From Candidatus Brocadia pituitae (GTDB lineage Bacteria > Planctomycetota > Brocadiia > Brocadiales > Brocadiaceae), in contig AP021856.1 in NCBI GenBank assembly GCA_017347445.1, positions 682,001-746,000 of the forward strand: a DNA stretch of 64,000 nucleotides, given 5' to 3'. How positions within the stretch are numbered: position 1 is the first letter of the stretch; the number at the start of each line of letters is the position of its first letter. The position numbers and the translations under genes were made by a program. Of this stretch, positions 1 through 8,871 are shown piece after piece. The notes beneath the pieces are model-generated. The model had not been told where the DNA came from. It saw only the letters and a list, made by a program, of their open reading frames with translations, and searched no databases.

Positions 1-2
1 CT

Positions 3-1019
3 GATCTTATTACCATGTATTCTCCGGGAATAAATCTCTTCTTGCCAATCAGGGGCATGAAAAGTGAATTCAGCGCGAGTTACCTCGCAAATTTTCTGGA
101 GTACCGAGAAAATTCCGAACAGGGGCGCATGGATCAATATGTTGAAGGCTCATGGAAAACGATACTCCCGCGCGGGCTGGGCATTACCCTGCATGACCGG
201 TTCGAAGATACGGAGATACCCCCGACCTTTGATTATATTTACGGGGTGTTAAACCAGAGGACAAGCAGGAGATCAAACTATTTTAACACAACCGTTACCC
301 TGCCCGACTATTTTGCCAGGTTTGATTCAGAACTCTCTTATTCTAACAACGACCATCAGTACGACGCGTTCGAAAATTCGAGTTATAATGAACAGAAAAT
401 CGGCACACGGCTAACCTATAAGCTTCTGACAAAATTGGATACCTTGACCGAACTAAATTTCGGCAAAACGAATTACGATACCAACGTCATAAGTGATTCT
501 GTTTTCTATGAATCTCTGGTTGGGGTGCAATGGAAAGAGACGGCAAAGACCACCGGGATATTTAAGGTAGGCTATCGTGCGCGTGATTACGATGAAGAGG
601 AATTTGAACCATTTGATGGGGTGGTGTTCTCTTTGGAATCAAAAACACAACTTGATGCCCTGACCAATTTTTCCATCTTATTGAGGAGAAGCCAGGAAGA
701 AACTTTCCAGCCAGCTACCAAAGGTTTTTATGACCTGAATTCTCTCTATATAACTTTCAGTAGAAAACTAACGGGGAAGATAGAGGCCAGTCTGGCGAAC
801 TATTATCAGGTAATAGATTATCCTGCTATGCAGGGAGAGACATCTGATACAGAATACTTTACCTGGGGAGTCAGGCCTTCCATTGATTACAAGATCCAAA
901 AGTGGTTGTTTGCAAAACTGAGTTATTGGTACGAAGACCGCGATTCGTCTTCGGACGACTCAGAAGACCGGGGCAGAAAAAAGCAGGTAATTACTTTTAC
1001 CCTAGGAGCGACTTTCTAA
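3..1019 (+). CDS. Outer membrane beta-barrel protein (5' truncated by window)
   Basis: The reading frame is open to the window edge, so the true start lies upstream; the ATG at 15 is probably internal. The visible 338 residues are rich in alternating aromatic and polar residues and in short tyrosine/asparagine turns. They end in ITFTLGATF, with the terminal phenylalanine typical of outer membrane barrels recognised by the Bam machinery. This resembles the BBP2-type barrels found in exopolysaccharide/PEP-CTERM loci. It lies about 100 bases before gmd, and the downstream sugar-nucleotide and prenyltransferase genes suggest a role in polysaccharide export. Family assignment is by overall look, not by a catalytic motif; another outer membrane porin family is possible. 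Confidence 0.65.
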   Translation, partial: DLITMYSPGINLFLPIRGMKSEFSASYLANFLEYRENSEQGRMDQYVEGSWKTILPRGLGITLHDRFEDTEIPPTFDYIYGVLNQRTSRRSNYFNTTVTLPDYFARFDSELSYSNNDHQYDAFENSSYNEQKIGTRLTYKLLTKLDTLTELNFGKTNYDTNVISDSVFYESLVGVQWKETAKTTGIFKVGYRARDYDEEEFEPFDGVVFSLESKTQLDALTNFSILLRRSQEETFQPATKGFYDLNSLYITFSRKLTGKIEASLANYYQVIDYPAMQGETSDTEYFTWGVRPSIDYKIQKWLFAKLSYWYEDRDSSSDDSEDRGRKKQVITFTLGATF

Positions 1020-1120
1020 AATAGAAAGGGATATTGATCAAACTTAGAAGGAAGGAATTGATACCCAAATCCCTTTTGCCAAATACTCACCGTTATGAAA
1101 AGAGTAAATAGAGAAAAGAT

Positions 1121-2263
1121 ATGAAAAGCGCGTTTATTACCGGTATCACCGGCCAGGATGGATCGTACCTTGCCGAATTCCTCCTGTCGAAGGGTTATGA
1201 AGTGCATGGCCTTATCCGCAGGGCGAGCACCTTTAACACGGGGCGGATAGACCACCTCTATATCGATCCGCATGTTTCCGGAGCAAGGCTGTTTCTTTCC
1301 TATGGCGATCTCTCGGATTCCGGGCAATTTACCAATCTTATATACAACATTCAGCCGGATGAGATCTACCATCTGGGCGCGCAGAGCCATGTACGGGTAA
1401 GCTTCGATATGCCTGAATACACTGGTGACATATCGGCTTTGGGGACAACGCGCCTTCTTGAGGCAATCAGGAGGAGCGGGATAAAAACCAGGTTTTATCA
1501 GGCATCTTCATCGGAGATGTTTGGCGCTACGCCGCCGCCTCAGCATGAAAAATCACCGTTTTACCCAAGGAGCCCTTATGCGGCGGCAAAGGTCTATTCT
1601 TATTGGATGACGGTTAATTACCGGGAAGGGTATCAGCTCTTTGCCTGTAATGGAATCCTTTTTAATCATGAATCACCACGAAGGGGGGAGACCTTTGTAA
1701 CCAGGAAGATAACCCGGGCGGTTGCACATATCCTTGCCGGAAGGCAGAAAAAACTCTACCTGGGAAACCTTGAATCAAAAAGAGACTGGGGATATGCGCC
1801 AGACTACGTGAGATGTCAGTGGTTAATGCTCCAGCAGGATAATCCTGACGACTATGTCATTGGCACCGGTGAAAGTCATTCAGTAAGAGAATTTGTCGTA
1901 AGTGCATTTCATTATGCCGGTATTGAACTGGAATGGAAAGGCAGCGGGAAGGACGAGAAAGGCGTTATCCGTTCTATTTCATCAGGTCTTAAGCCTCCTC
2001 CTTCATCCAACCTAAGCGTTGGCGATGCTGTTGTTGAAATCGACCCTCAGTATTTCAGACCGACAGAAGTTGATTTTCTTCTTGCTGACCCATCGAAGGC
2101 AAAAGACAAACTCGGCTGGGAACCGAAGGTCACATTTCAGGATCTGGTGAAGATCATGGTTGATGCCGATATACAACACATCGGTCTTACTCCACCGGAA
2201 GAAGGGGAGAAGATTTTGCTGGCGAAAGGGATAGACTGGACGAGGAACAAACAAACAGGGTAA
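1121..2263 (+). CDS. gmd: GDP-mannose 4,6-dehydratase
   Basis: This 380-residue short-chain dehydrogenase converts GDP-D-mannose to GDP-4-keto-6-deoxy-D-mannose, precursor of fucose, rhamnose and perosamine. The N-terminus has the NAD(P) Rossmann motif [13 protein letters not shown] (GxxGxxG). The catalytic SSSEMFG stretch and YxxxK (YAAAK) follow, along with the family's [15 protein letters not shown] and [10 protein letters not shown] blocks. Length is slightly longer than the usual 340-370. It is followed after 1 base by the UbiA-family gene and lies in the same locus as manC, which would supply its substrate GDP-mannose. No GDP-fucose synthase (fcl) is next to it, so the final sugar is unknown. 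Confidence 0.93.
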   Translation: MKSAFITGITGQDGSYLAEFLLSKGYEVHGLIRRASTFNTGRIDHLYIDPHVSGARLFLSYGDLSDSGQFTNLIYNIQPDEIYHLGAQSHVRVSFDMPEYTGDISALGTTRLLEAIRRSGIKTRFYQASSSEMFGATPPPQHEKSPFYPRSPYAAAKVYSYWMTVNYREGYQLFACNGILFNHESPRRGETFVTRKITRAVAHILAGRQKKLYLGNLESKRDWGYAPDYVRCQWLMLQQDNPDDYVIGTGESHSVREFVVSAFHYAGIELEWKGSGKDEKGVIRSISSGLKPPPSSNLSVGDAVVEIDPQYFRPTEVDFLLADPSKAKDKLGWEPKVTFQDLVKIMVDADIQHIGLTPPEEGEKILLAKGIDWTRNKQTG

Positions 2264-2264
2264 C

Positions 2265-3197
2265 ATGACAAACCAGAAGCTTATAGCAGGGAACCCAGAG
2301 AATCGGCAAGGGTGCCTAAGAATCCTGAAATATCTGCTTTTATCGATGCGACCTGAACAATGGATAAAAAACCTCTTTGTCTTTGCAGCCTTGCTCTTTT
2401 CAAAAAATCTGCTCAATCCTTCAAAAGGGATTGAAGCCCTTGCCGGGTTTACCATATTTTGTATGATTGCGGGCTGTGCATACCTCGTGAACGATCTTAT
2501 TGATCTTGAAAGAGACAAACAGCATCCGGTAAAATCCAAGAGACCAATTGCCTCGGGCAAACTAAGGAAAACAATCGTAATACCCGTAATTTTATTGATC
2601 GGTTGTACCAGTTTCTTTTTTGCATTTTCTCTGGACAAAGTATTTGGAATTATCGTTCTTTGCTATTTTATCCTCAATGTAAACTATAGCCTGTATTTAA
2701 AAAATATCGTCATCATTGATGTTGCTACCATTGCCGCTGGATTTGTATTGAGGGTATGGGGTGGGGCGGTCGTCATATCGGTAACAGCCTCCGAATGGCT
2801 CTTCCTGTGCACACTCCTTTTGTCATTATTCCTCGGATTCAGCAAGAGAAGACACGAACTTGTTCTGCTGGCTGACAATGCGATCAGTCACAGAACGGTG
2901 CTGGAGCATTACAGTGCCTACTATTTGGACCAAATGATATCCGTGGTAACGGCCTCAACTGTTCTTTGTTATGCCTTCTATACGATGTCGGATAGGACCG
3001 CTGAAAGCCTTGGTACTTCAAAACTCATTTACACGCTTCCCTTTGTGCTTTATGGTATTTTTCGATACCTTTATTTGGTCCATCAAAAGGAAAAAGGAGG
3101 CAATCCTGCCGATATCCTGTTGACTGACAAACCAATGATTGCGAACGTTATTTTATGGGTTATTTCATCCTTTCTGTTTATCTATGTTGTCCACTAA
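2265..3197 (+). CDS. UbiA-family prenyltransferase (DPPR synthase-like)
   Basis: A 310-residue polytopic membrane protein with about eight hydrophobic segments. The first aspartate-rich motif NDLIDLERDKQHPVKSKRP matches the NDxxDxxxD prenyl-diphosphate/Mg2+ site of the UbiA superfamily. The flanking RPEQWIKNLFVFA start and the KRRHEL stretch resemble the decaprenyl-phosphate phosphoribosyltransferase branch. Members of that branch transfer phosphoribose to a polyprenyl phosphate carrier. It starts one base after gmd and almost touches the radical SAM gene, so co-transcription is likely. In this polysaccharide locus it probably builds or modifies a lipid-linked sugar; exact donor and acceptor cannot be read from sequence. 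Confidence 0.8.
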   Translation: MTNQKLIAGNPENRQGCLRILKYLLLSMRPEQWIKNLFVFAALLFSKNLLNPSKGIEALAGFTIFCMIAGCAYLVNDLIDLERDKQHPVKSKRPIASGKLRKTIVIPVILLIGCTSFFFAFSLDKVFGIIVLCYFILNVNYSLYLKNIVIIDVATIAAGFVLRVWGGAVVISVTASEWLFLCTLLLSLFLGFSKRRHELVLLADNAISHRTVLEHYSAYYLDQMISVVTASTVLCYAFYTMSDRTAESLGTSKLIYTLPFVLYGIFRYLYLVHQKEKGGNPADILLTDKPMIANVILWVISSFLFIYVVH

Positions 3198-3204
3198 AAC
3201 AGGT

Positions 3205-4650
3205 ATGAGATATGAAAAGGCTCTCTTGTTTAACCCGCCCGTGGGGCTTTATCAGCGGGGAGAGGATCGGTGCCAGGCTGAGGTTGAAGGGAGTAGCGCA
3301 ACCTCTCTTCGTCCTCCGAATGACCTGGGGTATATTGCGTCTATGTTGCGGCAAATAGGAGTGGCGCCTGCCATAGCAGACTATCCCGCCGAGGGAGGAT
3401 CGTGGGAGCAATTTGAAAAAGATTGCAGGGCAATTCAGCCTGATTTTGTTCTCATGAGTATTACTACACCCACCATCAAAGACGATATGAAGGCATTTTC
3501 CCGGATAAAGGCATGGAATTCCCATGTCTTTACGATTGCAAAGGGGGCTCATTTTTCAACCTGTAATAAAGATGACCTGAAAGAGACAGTTTATGACCCT
3601 ATGGATGTCGCCATTTTTGGCGAGGCAGAAACAATCGTTAACAAACTGATTCTTGCAAAACGCCAGGGATCTGATTTGACAAGGGTTAGGGGGATTTTAT
3701 TCAGGGATAGTTGCGGGCAGGTCGTCCAGACAGATCCGGAACCATTTTGGACAGATCTCGACAAAATACCATTTCCGGCAAGAGACCTGATGAAAAACGA
3801 ACTCTATACAAGGCCGGATACGGGTGAGCCACAGGCAACAATCCAGACCTCCCGGGGCTGCCCTGCTCAGTGCATTTTTTGCCTGTCACCTCTTATCTCA
3901 GGTGTAAATTTGCGGGAAAGGTCGGTAGGTAACATCGTTGCGGAACTAGAAGAGTGTGTATACCAATATAACATCAGAAATTTTTTCTTCCGTGCGGATA
4001 CCTTTACGTTAAGGAAAAGTTCGGTAATTGAGCTGTGTCAGGAGATCATAAAGCGCAAACTCCCCATTGCATGGGTTGCGAATAGCCGTGTCAACACGAT
4101 TGACGAAGAACGCTTATTGTGGATGAAAAAGGCCGGGTGCTGGCTGGTGGCATTTGGGATTGAGTCGGGGAACGATGAAATCCAAAGATTGATTAAGAAA
4201 GGCACCACCCGCTCACAGGCAGTTGAAGCGGTGAGGATGTGTAAAAAAGTCAGACTCAAAACGTATGGATTTTATTTGATCGGGTTTCCCTGGGAGACCC
4301 GTGAAATGATTATGGATACCCTGCGTCTAGCCAGGGAACTCAGATGCACCTTTTCAGAAATTCATATTGCAATACCCTATGAGGGAACTGAACTTTACCG
4401 GATTGCCAGAGATTCCGGGGTTTTAAAGGAATCCGCCGTTGGACATAATTATTTCTCTAATCCTGCCACAAATACCATGCACGTGTCCAGAGAGGAACTG
4501 ATAAACATGCGGAAAAAGGCCTTGCGATCTCTCTATCTGAATCCCGGCTATATCACGAAGACCCTCATGCAAGTCAGAAGCTTTGAAGAAATGAAAAACT
4601 ATACACGATATGGGGCCCGTTTGATTAAAAATCTGATAAAGCATTCATAA
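3205..4650 (+). CDS. B12-binding-type radical SAM protein
   Basis: About 481 residues. The N-terminal ~170 residues look like a cobalamin-binding fold (NPPVGLY start, then a PNDLGYIASML region). A radical SAM core follows with cluster ligands C219, C223 and C226 in GCPAQCIFC. The later GIESGNDEIQRLIKKG and IGFPWET stretches are typical of this superfamily. It belongs to the B12-dependent radical SAM methylase/BchE-like group; substrate unknown. Position between a UbiA-type enzyme and manC suggests modification of a polysaccharide or its lipid carrier. I chose ATG 3205, 7 bases after the previous stop; ATG 3184 is an alternative, and neither has a strong ribosome site. Confidence 0.8.
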   Translation: MRYEKALLFNPPVGLYQRGEDRCQAEVEGSSATSLRPPNDLGYIASMLRQIGVAPAIADYPAEGGSWEQFEKDCRAIQPDFVLMSITTPTIKDDMKAFSRIKAWNSHVFTIAKGAHFSTCNKDDLKETVYDPMDVAIFGEAETIVNKLILAKRQGSDLTRVRGILFRDSCGQVVQTDPEPFWTDLDKIPFPARDLMKNELYTRPDTGEPQATIQTSRGCPAQCIFCLSPLISGVNLRERSVGNIVAELEECVYQYNIRNFFFRADTFTLRKSSVIELCQEIIKRKLPIAWVANSRVNTIDEERLLWMKKAGCWLVAFGIESGNDEIQRLIKKGTTRSQAVEAVRMCKKVRLKTYGFYLIGFPWETREMIMDTLRLARELRCTFSEIHIAIPYEGTELYRIARDSGVLKESAVGHNYFSNPATNTMHVSREELINMRKKALRSLYLNPGYITKTLMQVRSFEEMKNYTRYGARLIKNLIKHS

Positions 4651-4884
4651 CCCTCCTTACTTCCTGGTGAAGTGAGGTAGCACCGGGCATGCGTATTACG
4701 TTAAGCGGTTTTCGTGTGGTGTGGACACGGGGAATAAACAGTTACTTTTCCTGCAATCGCCTTCATCTCTTTATAAGCTTGATTCCGTATTGGTTTGCAA
4801 CTGAGACAGGGAAAACCTTTTTGGTTGTGATGAAACGGGCTGTGAGGCCGCATCTTTATCAATAAAATCTGAGGGTGCAGAATC

Positions 4885-6318
4885 ATGAAAACATTCATCC
4901 TTGCCGGTGGCGGAGGGGAAAGGCTTTGGCCTTTATCCAGAAATAATTTTCCGAAACAATTTTTACATTTGAATGGAAACAAGTCCCTTTTACAGCAAAC
5001 CGTCGACCGGCTGCTGGGTGCTGTTTCCCCGGAGGATATTGTTGTCATAACCAATCAGAACTACCAATTTCATGTTACTTCGGCGCTGAATTCGTTGCAG
5101 GGTATGAATGGTTCTGTCTCCGGCGGTCATATGATACTTGAACCCTTGAGCAGGAATACTGCGCCCGCAATAGTGCTTGGGATGAAATATTGCAGAGAAA
5201 GGCTCGGATGTACGGAGGATGAGACCATATTTTTATCCCCCTCCGATCACATCATAAAACCTCCGGAGGCATTTGCAGAACAGGTAAGGCGTGCAGAAGA
5301 GATTGCAAAAAAAGGGTATCTTGTAACCTTTGGAATAAAACCGGATAAGCCGGAGACGGGTTACGGGTATTTAAAGTTCAGTGATCAATCGTCAGGGAAT
5401 GGTACCCCAAAATTCTTTAAAGTGGAAAGATTTGCGGAAAAGCCAGACCGGGACACGGCGAAACACTATATCCGTGAGGGCAACTATTATTGGAATTCAG
5501 GCATGTTCGCTTTTCAGATACGCACCATGACGGAAGAACTTCAGCGCTATGCGCCGGAAATTATGAAGCTCTACCATCTGGGGTATGAAGAAATGTTGTT
5601 TCAATTTGAGCACATGCCTAATATCTCAATCGATTATGCCGTCATGGAAAAATCGGACAGGGTTGTAGCGCTGCCATTTGATTTATATTGGAACGATGTT
5701 GGTTCGTGGGATTCTTTATTTGATATTCTTGACAAGGATGTGAATGGCAACGTCTTCCAGGGGGATGTTATGGCGATAGATACAAAAGACTCCTTTCTCC
5801 TGGGGAAAAAGAGACTGATTGCCGCTGTAGGTCTTGAAAACTGCCTTGTGGTCGAAACGGATGACGCCATCCTGATAGCGAAGAAGGGAGAGGCACAAAA
5901 GGTAAAAGATGTTGTAAAGAAGCTCAAAGAGAATACAAGACCGGAGGCCGTTGAACACGTTACTACCTACCGGCCGTGGGGAAACTATACCGTGCTTGAA
6001 AATGGCCCGCGGTATAAAATCAAGCGGATCGTGGTAAATCCGAATGAAAAGCTTAGCCTGCAAATGCATTATCACCGGTCAGAACACTGGGTGGTAGTAA
6101 AAGGAAGCGCTAAGGTGACCACCGGCGGTAAGGAGTGCTTCATCCATGAAAACGAATCGGCATATATCCCGAAATCAACGATGCACCGGCTTGAAAACCC
6201 CGGTAAAATACCTCTTGAAATCATTGAAGTGCAGAATGGTGAATACCTTGGGGAAGACGACATTGTCAGGTTTGATGATGCTTATGGAAGAAGCGATGAA
6301 TCTGGTGCTCCTTCGTGA
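4885..6318 (+). CDS. manC: Mannose-1-phosphate guanylyltransferase / mannose-6-phosphate isomerase
   Basis: A bifunctional 477-residue enzyme making GDP-mannose from mannose-1-phosphate and GTP, with a type II phosphomannose isomerase tail. The N-terminal nucleotidyltransferase has GGGGERLWPLSRNNFPKQF near residues 7-25 and the FAEKPD motif. The C-terminal cupin domain from about residue 360 has RPWGNYTVLENG and the metal-site region LQMHYHRSEHW. Length matches AlgA/ManC/CpsB. The start is supported by GAGGGTG eight bases upstream. The product feeds gmd in the same cluster. A 234-base spacer separates it from the radical SAM gene and contains a short GAAGTGAGG hairpin around 4655-4677 but no gene. 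Confidence 0.93.
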   Translation: MKTFILAGGGGERLWPLSRNNFPKQFLHLNGNKSLLQQTVDRLLGAVSPEDIVVITNQNYQFHVTSALNSLQGMNGSVSGGHMILEPLSRNTAPAIVLGMKYCRERLGCTEDETIFLSPSDHIIKPPEAFAEQVRRAEEIAKKGYLVTFGIKPDKPETGYGYLKFSDQSSGNGTPKFFKVERFAEKPDRDTAKHYIREGNYYWNSGMFAFQIRTMTEELQRYAPEIMKLYHLGYEEMLFQFEHMPNISIDYAVMEKSDRVVALPFDLYWNDVGSWDSLFDILDKDVNGNVFQGDVMAIDTKDSFLLGKKRLIAAVGLENCLVVETDDAILIAKKGEAQKVKDVVKKLKENTRPEAVEHVTTYRPWGNYTVLENGPRYKIKRIVVNPNEKLSLQMHYHRSEHWVVVKGSAKVTTGGKECFIHENESAYIPKSTMHRLENPGKIPLEIIEVQNGEYLGEDDIVRFDDAYGRSDESGAPS

Positions 6319-6544
6319 CTTTATCCGGGGATGTTGTGCAAATTCGGGACGGAAAACTCAGTTTGTCGTTCAACTGAGCACTTGTGGCGAAGTCTGTGCC
6401 ATCCTGTGTGATAACCATATGTTGCGGGCATCTTGAGTATTGTATTCATTGTTTCGTTCGAGGCGCTCGCCCCGCGAGTTTGCAGAAATGGTAAAAACAA
6501 AAGTATTCCCATGCAAAAGGACCGAATCCGAGAAACCCAGCCAC

Positions 6545-7077
6545 GGGCATCTCAAGAACGGGGAGAGGTATTGGTTGCGCAGTGCATCCAATAGTATGTG
6601 GACGCACTTTTTCCCTCACGAGAGGCGCGGGAAAGAGGCGATAGATAGCATAGGGATAGTACCGGGATTTAAGGGGATACTTTGTCACGACCATTTGAAA
6701 TCGTATTACACGTACATCCAGTGTACGCATGCGCTGTGTAATGCACACCACCTGAGGGAATTGGAGGGGGTGTGGGAAGAAAACAAGAAACAGCAGTGGG
6801 TGAAAGAGATGAAGGCGTTGCTTGAAGAGACAAGCCGTGTGGTAAAGGATGCGGGCGGCGTGTTGGAAAGCATCGAGTCTGAGAAATACCGGCAAAGGTA
6901 CCGGGTGATCTTGCAAAACGCAGAAGCCGAAAGCCCGCCCCCTGATGAAACAAACCGTAAGGGGAAAAGGGGGCGGGTGAAAAGGACAAAGGCCAGGAAT
7001 CTCCTGGAACGATTACGGGAGTATGAGGGTGATGTACTCAGGTTTATGGACAACAAAAACGTCCCCTTCACAAATAA
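6545..7077 (+). pseudogene. IS66-type transposase remnant
   Basis: An open frame from about 6440 to 7132 contains an internal piece of an IS66-family DDE transposase. Recognisable blocks are YTH-like text followed by RRGKEAIDSIGIVPGFKG, then LCHDHLKSYY and CTHALCNAHHLRELE. It ends with VPFTNN, where the intact family continues QAERDxRMxK. The N-terminus with its DNA-binding region and the catalytic C-terminus are missing. The first ~35 codons of the frame do not look like transposase. At the 3' junction, sequence switches directly into a PIN-domain toxin remnant, showing that rearrangement joined two mobile fragments. It cannot encode an active transposase. Confidence 0.8.
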
Positions 7078-7085
7078 TTTTATAA

Positions 7086-7196
7086 TTTTGCTTTTTACAA
7101 CAGGAAAATGCATTAAAAGTTGCAGCCTTTGAATGCCCTTTTCTCATAGCTGGTTTTCATGTAATACCCGAAAACAAAAACAGCCTTTTGACTTAA
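7086..7196 (+). pseudogene. 3' remnant of a PIN/VapC toxin gene
   Basis: A 36-codon frame reads FCFLQQENALKVAAFE and later IAGFHVIPEN before a TAA stop. This parallels the last 33 residues of the complete PIN gene at 8859-9290, which reads FCFLRRYKKALKVAAFD and AAGFHVIPE, with one codon deleted. A stop lies immediately upstream in the same frame, so there is no start. The equivalent of the final catalytic aspartate (D127 in the intact copy) is glutamate here. It is fused downstream of the IS66 remnant. This is a dead second copy of the same toxin family. Confidence 0.8.
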
Positions 7197-7262
7197 ATTT
7201 CATGCCGTGATAAAATGTGCATAATAATTTAAAAAACAATTAGACTAAATGGAGTTACAAAT

Positions 7263-7442
7263 ATGATAGCGATAAAGAAAAAGGCGTTAGAGGTAATTTC
7301 TAAACTGTCTGATTCTGCAAGTATGGATGATATTATGTACCAGCTTTATGTTTTAGATAAAATTAGAAAGGGGCAGGAAGCAGTAAAAGATGACAAGATT
7401 ATTTCTGTTGGAGAATTAAAAAAAGAAATGAAATTATGGTAA
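7263..7442 (+). CDS. Small antitoxin-like protein of a RelE/ParE module
   Basis: A 59-residue protein starting MIAIKKKALEVISKLSD and ending ELKKEMKLW. The pattern of amphipathic helix, MDDIMYQLY, then IISVGELKKEMK is the common architecture of small antitoxins that pair with RelE/ParE-like toxins. The N-terminal helix probably dimerises or binds DNA and the C-terminal part masks the toxin. Its stop overlaps the ATG of a truncated toxin (ATGGTAA, 7436-7442), showing the original translational coupling. With the toxin broken, it is probably an orphan. Family assignment rests on layout and pattern, not on a diagnostic motif. Confidence 0.6.
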   Translation: MIAIKKKALEVISKLSDSASMDDIMYQLYVLDKIRKGQEAVKDDKIISVGELKKEMKLW

Positions 7443-7549
7443 TCTGGTCTATTCCTGCAAAACAGGATTTGAAGAAGATATATGATTTATTTAACACAAG
7501 GCCACCTTTCTGTATGTTCCTTGATAAATTGAATAATATCCTCAACTGA
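7436..7549 (+). pseudogene. Truncated RelE/ParE-type toxin
   Basis: The frame begins MVIWSIPAKQDLKKIYDLF, the usual first strand and helix of a RelE/ParE mRNA interferase or gyrase toxin. It departs from the family after about 22 residues, at roughly base 7500, and ends at a TGA after 37 codons. The core beta-sheet and catalytic C-terminus are missing. The break coincides with the 3' end of the opposite-strand doc gene, so a deletion or insertion joined the two modules. The ATG overlaps the antitoxin stop by seven bases. Confidence 0.65.
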
Positions 7550-7879
7550 TTTTTCTCCACGTGCGATTGACCAGAAGAATTTTTCAAGTTCATCGGATGG
7601 AATCAGGCGATATCCATTTAATCTAAGACATACATCTGCGACTACTAAAGCCGTCCTCTTATTTCCATCAACGAAAGGATGAAAAGCAATTATTGAATCA
7701 ATAAGAGCCGCAACTTTGCTGTGCAAGTCGGCAAACAATTCATATCCGCTGAACGCTGTAAAAGGCCTAATTAAGGCAGATTCCAAACCGCCAGGATTTA
7801 CAATACCCAGTAATCCACCTGTTTCTGCAATAACCCTCTCATGAACAAGTACAATTTCTTCAAGAGTAATCCAGTTCAT
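7487..7879 (-). CDS. doc: Doc-type Fic toxin
   Basis: A 130-residue Fic-fold protein of the short Doc class. The active-site motif HPFVDGNKRT lies at residues 67-76, with catalytic H67 and the nucleotide-binding GNKR loop. Doc of phage P1 carries K/R changes in this motif and phosphorylates EF-Tu; here the canonical glycine-asparagine loop is kept. The antitoxin gene upstream overlaps it by four bases (7876-7879), the standard phd-doc arrangement. Length fits Doc (about 126). It appears intact. Its 3' end abuts the truncated RelE/ParE remnant on the opposite strand. Confidence 0.85.
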   Translation of the reverse strand: MNWITLEEIVLVHERVIAETGGLLGIVNPGGLESALIRPFTAFSGYELFADLHSKVAALIDSIIAFHPFVDGNKRTALVVADVCLRLNGYRLIPSDELEKFFWSIARGEKSVEDIIQFIKEHTERWPCVK

Positions 7880-8103
7880 TTTGCCAGTTTTTCCAGTGTT
7901 TTCCGATGTTCTTTAATAGATAGGTCAGTAAGACTTTCTATACGGGCAATTCGTTCCTTATCGAGTGGCGACGGGACCAGAAGGATATCATTTCCAATTT
8001 CTATAGCTTCATACAGTTTTCCTTCCGTTACTGTCTGAAAAGTGTCAGGCATAACAACTTGTCCTTTTTCCTTTCGGGCTATTCCAAGATATTTCACATG
8101 CAA
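7876..8103 (-). CDS. Antitoxin partner of the Doc toxin
   Basis: A 75-residue protein directly upstream of doc, overlapping it by four bases. The N-terminal part reads MHVKYLGIARKEKGQVVMP, resembling a small beta-strand DNA-binding domain (AbrB/SpoVT-like or Phd-like). The C-terminus IKEHRKTLEKLAK is a charged helix like those inserted into the Fic active-site cleft. A GGAGGTTGC ribosome site sits close before the ATG. Gene order antitoxin-toxin with overlap supports function as the neutralising partner and autoregulator. The exact antitoxin family is not certain. Confidence 0.65.
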   Translation of the reverse strand: MHVKYLGIARKEKGQVVMPDTFQTVTEGKLYEAIEIGNDILLVPSPLDKERIARIESLTDLSIKEHRKTLEKLAK

Positions 8104-8366
8104 CCTCCTTTTCGATTAAATTGAATGATGAATGGTTTTGCTGCTATTTTATAATTGATTGATTTATTTAGAAACAAAAATTTCAGTATTTTAACTGTTC
8201 TTTTTTGAATTGCGGTAGAAAAAGACTGCAGATACAAATACTGGACACTGGACAAGCCCCACTGTTTTGAAACGCCAACAAAGCCTTTGGCTCGTTCCCA
8301 AACCATGTGCTGAACTTGTTGAAGTATCTGTTTAGGAACGCAATGACCAAGAAACTCCGTTTCGGG
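8104..8366. repeat. Intergenic stretch with a GTTCCCAAAC-bounded repeat
   Basis: No gene is supported here. Bases 8290-8336 begin GTTCCCAAACCATGTGCTG and end CTGTTTAGGAAC, so the edges form an imperfect inverted repeat. The inner AACTTGTTGAAGTAT text recurs at 22060-22107 in opposite orientation. A shorter relative ending GTTTGGGAAC lies at 17612-17633. Downstream, AACTCCGTTTCGGG (8351-8365) resembles another copy of the same unit. This looks like a dispersed palindromic repeat of the REP/MITE kind. Confidence 0.5.
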
Positions 8367-8582
8367 CTATTTTTGCATCTTTCCATACCCCTTTGTCTTC
8401 CAATCCTTATCATAAATCGTAATATAATCGTCTTTGATAATTATACGCTCTTTTACGTTTCCCTGACTATCGTATATATCGATTACCTGACGTTCTGTCT
8501 GATTATCCTCAACAGAGAGTAAGGACGTGCAACCAGCAATCATAATGCATAAGATGAACACAACTACAGTTTTTACTGTCAT
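8367..8582 (-). CDS. Small predicted lipoprotein
   Basis: The start at 8582 is chosen because AAGGAAGG lies just upstream and because it places a lipoprotein signal peptide at the N-terminus: MTVKTVVVFILCIMIAGC, with lipobox IAGC and lipidated C18. The mature part is about 50 residues, charged, with DIYDSQGNVKERIIIKDDYI. It is not a recognised family. It sits among toxin-antitoxin genes on the minus strand with no obvious operon partner. Its cargo function is unknown; lipidation and envelope location are inferred from the signal alone. Confidence 0.65.
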   Translation of the reverse strand: MTVKTVVVFILCIMIAGCTSLLSVEDNQTERQVIDIYDSQGNVKERIIIKDDYITIYDKDWKTKGYGKMQK

Positions 8583-8691
8583 TTTATACCTTCCTTGGCC
8601 GATTTTAAGATTTCCTGCAAATCTATCATGTGCCATATTTACCGGTAATTTTCCATTGACAAATATTTTATAATTTTGTAAACATAAGGAC

Positions 8692-8871
8692 ATGAGTACA
8701 GTAAAACAAAAAAGAAAAGATGTGAAACCTTTAGAAGCCTTAGAGAAAAAGATAAAACCAGTTCCGATAAAAAAGGATGACCCTTTCTTTTCATCTGCCC
8801 CAGTGGATATAGGTCATACTAATAATGAAATGATTGATAAATTAATGTATGGCATGAAATGTCAGAAATAA
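8692..8871 (+). CDS. Small antitoxin-like protein upstream of the PIN toxin
   Basis: A 59-residue, lysine-rich protein (MSTVKQKRKDVKPLEALEKK start) that ends at 8871, overlapping the PIN-domain toxin start by 13 bases. ATAAGGAC stands just before the ATG. The C-terminal half, SSAPVDIGHTNNEMIDKLMYG, is the likely toxin-binding segment. No clear ribbon-helix-helix or AbrB motif is seen, so the DNA-binding class is unclear. Overlap with a PIN toxin is the main support for calling it an antitoxin. Confidence 0.55.
   Translation: MSTVKQKRKDVKPLEALEKKIKPVPIKKDDPFFSSAPVDIGHTNNEMIDKLMYGMKCQK

Noticed and set aside
2012-2638. 208-codon minus-strand frame over gmd and the UbiA-type gene
   Set aside because: Spans two real genes on the other strand and has no motif.
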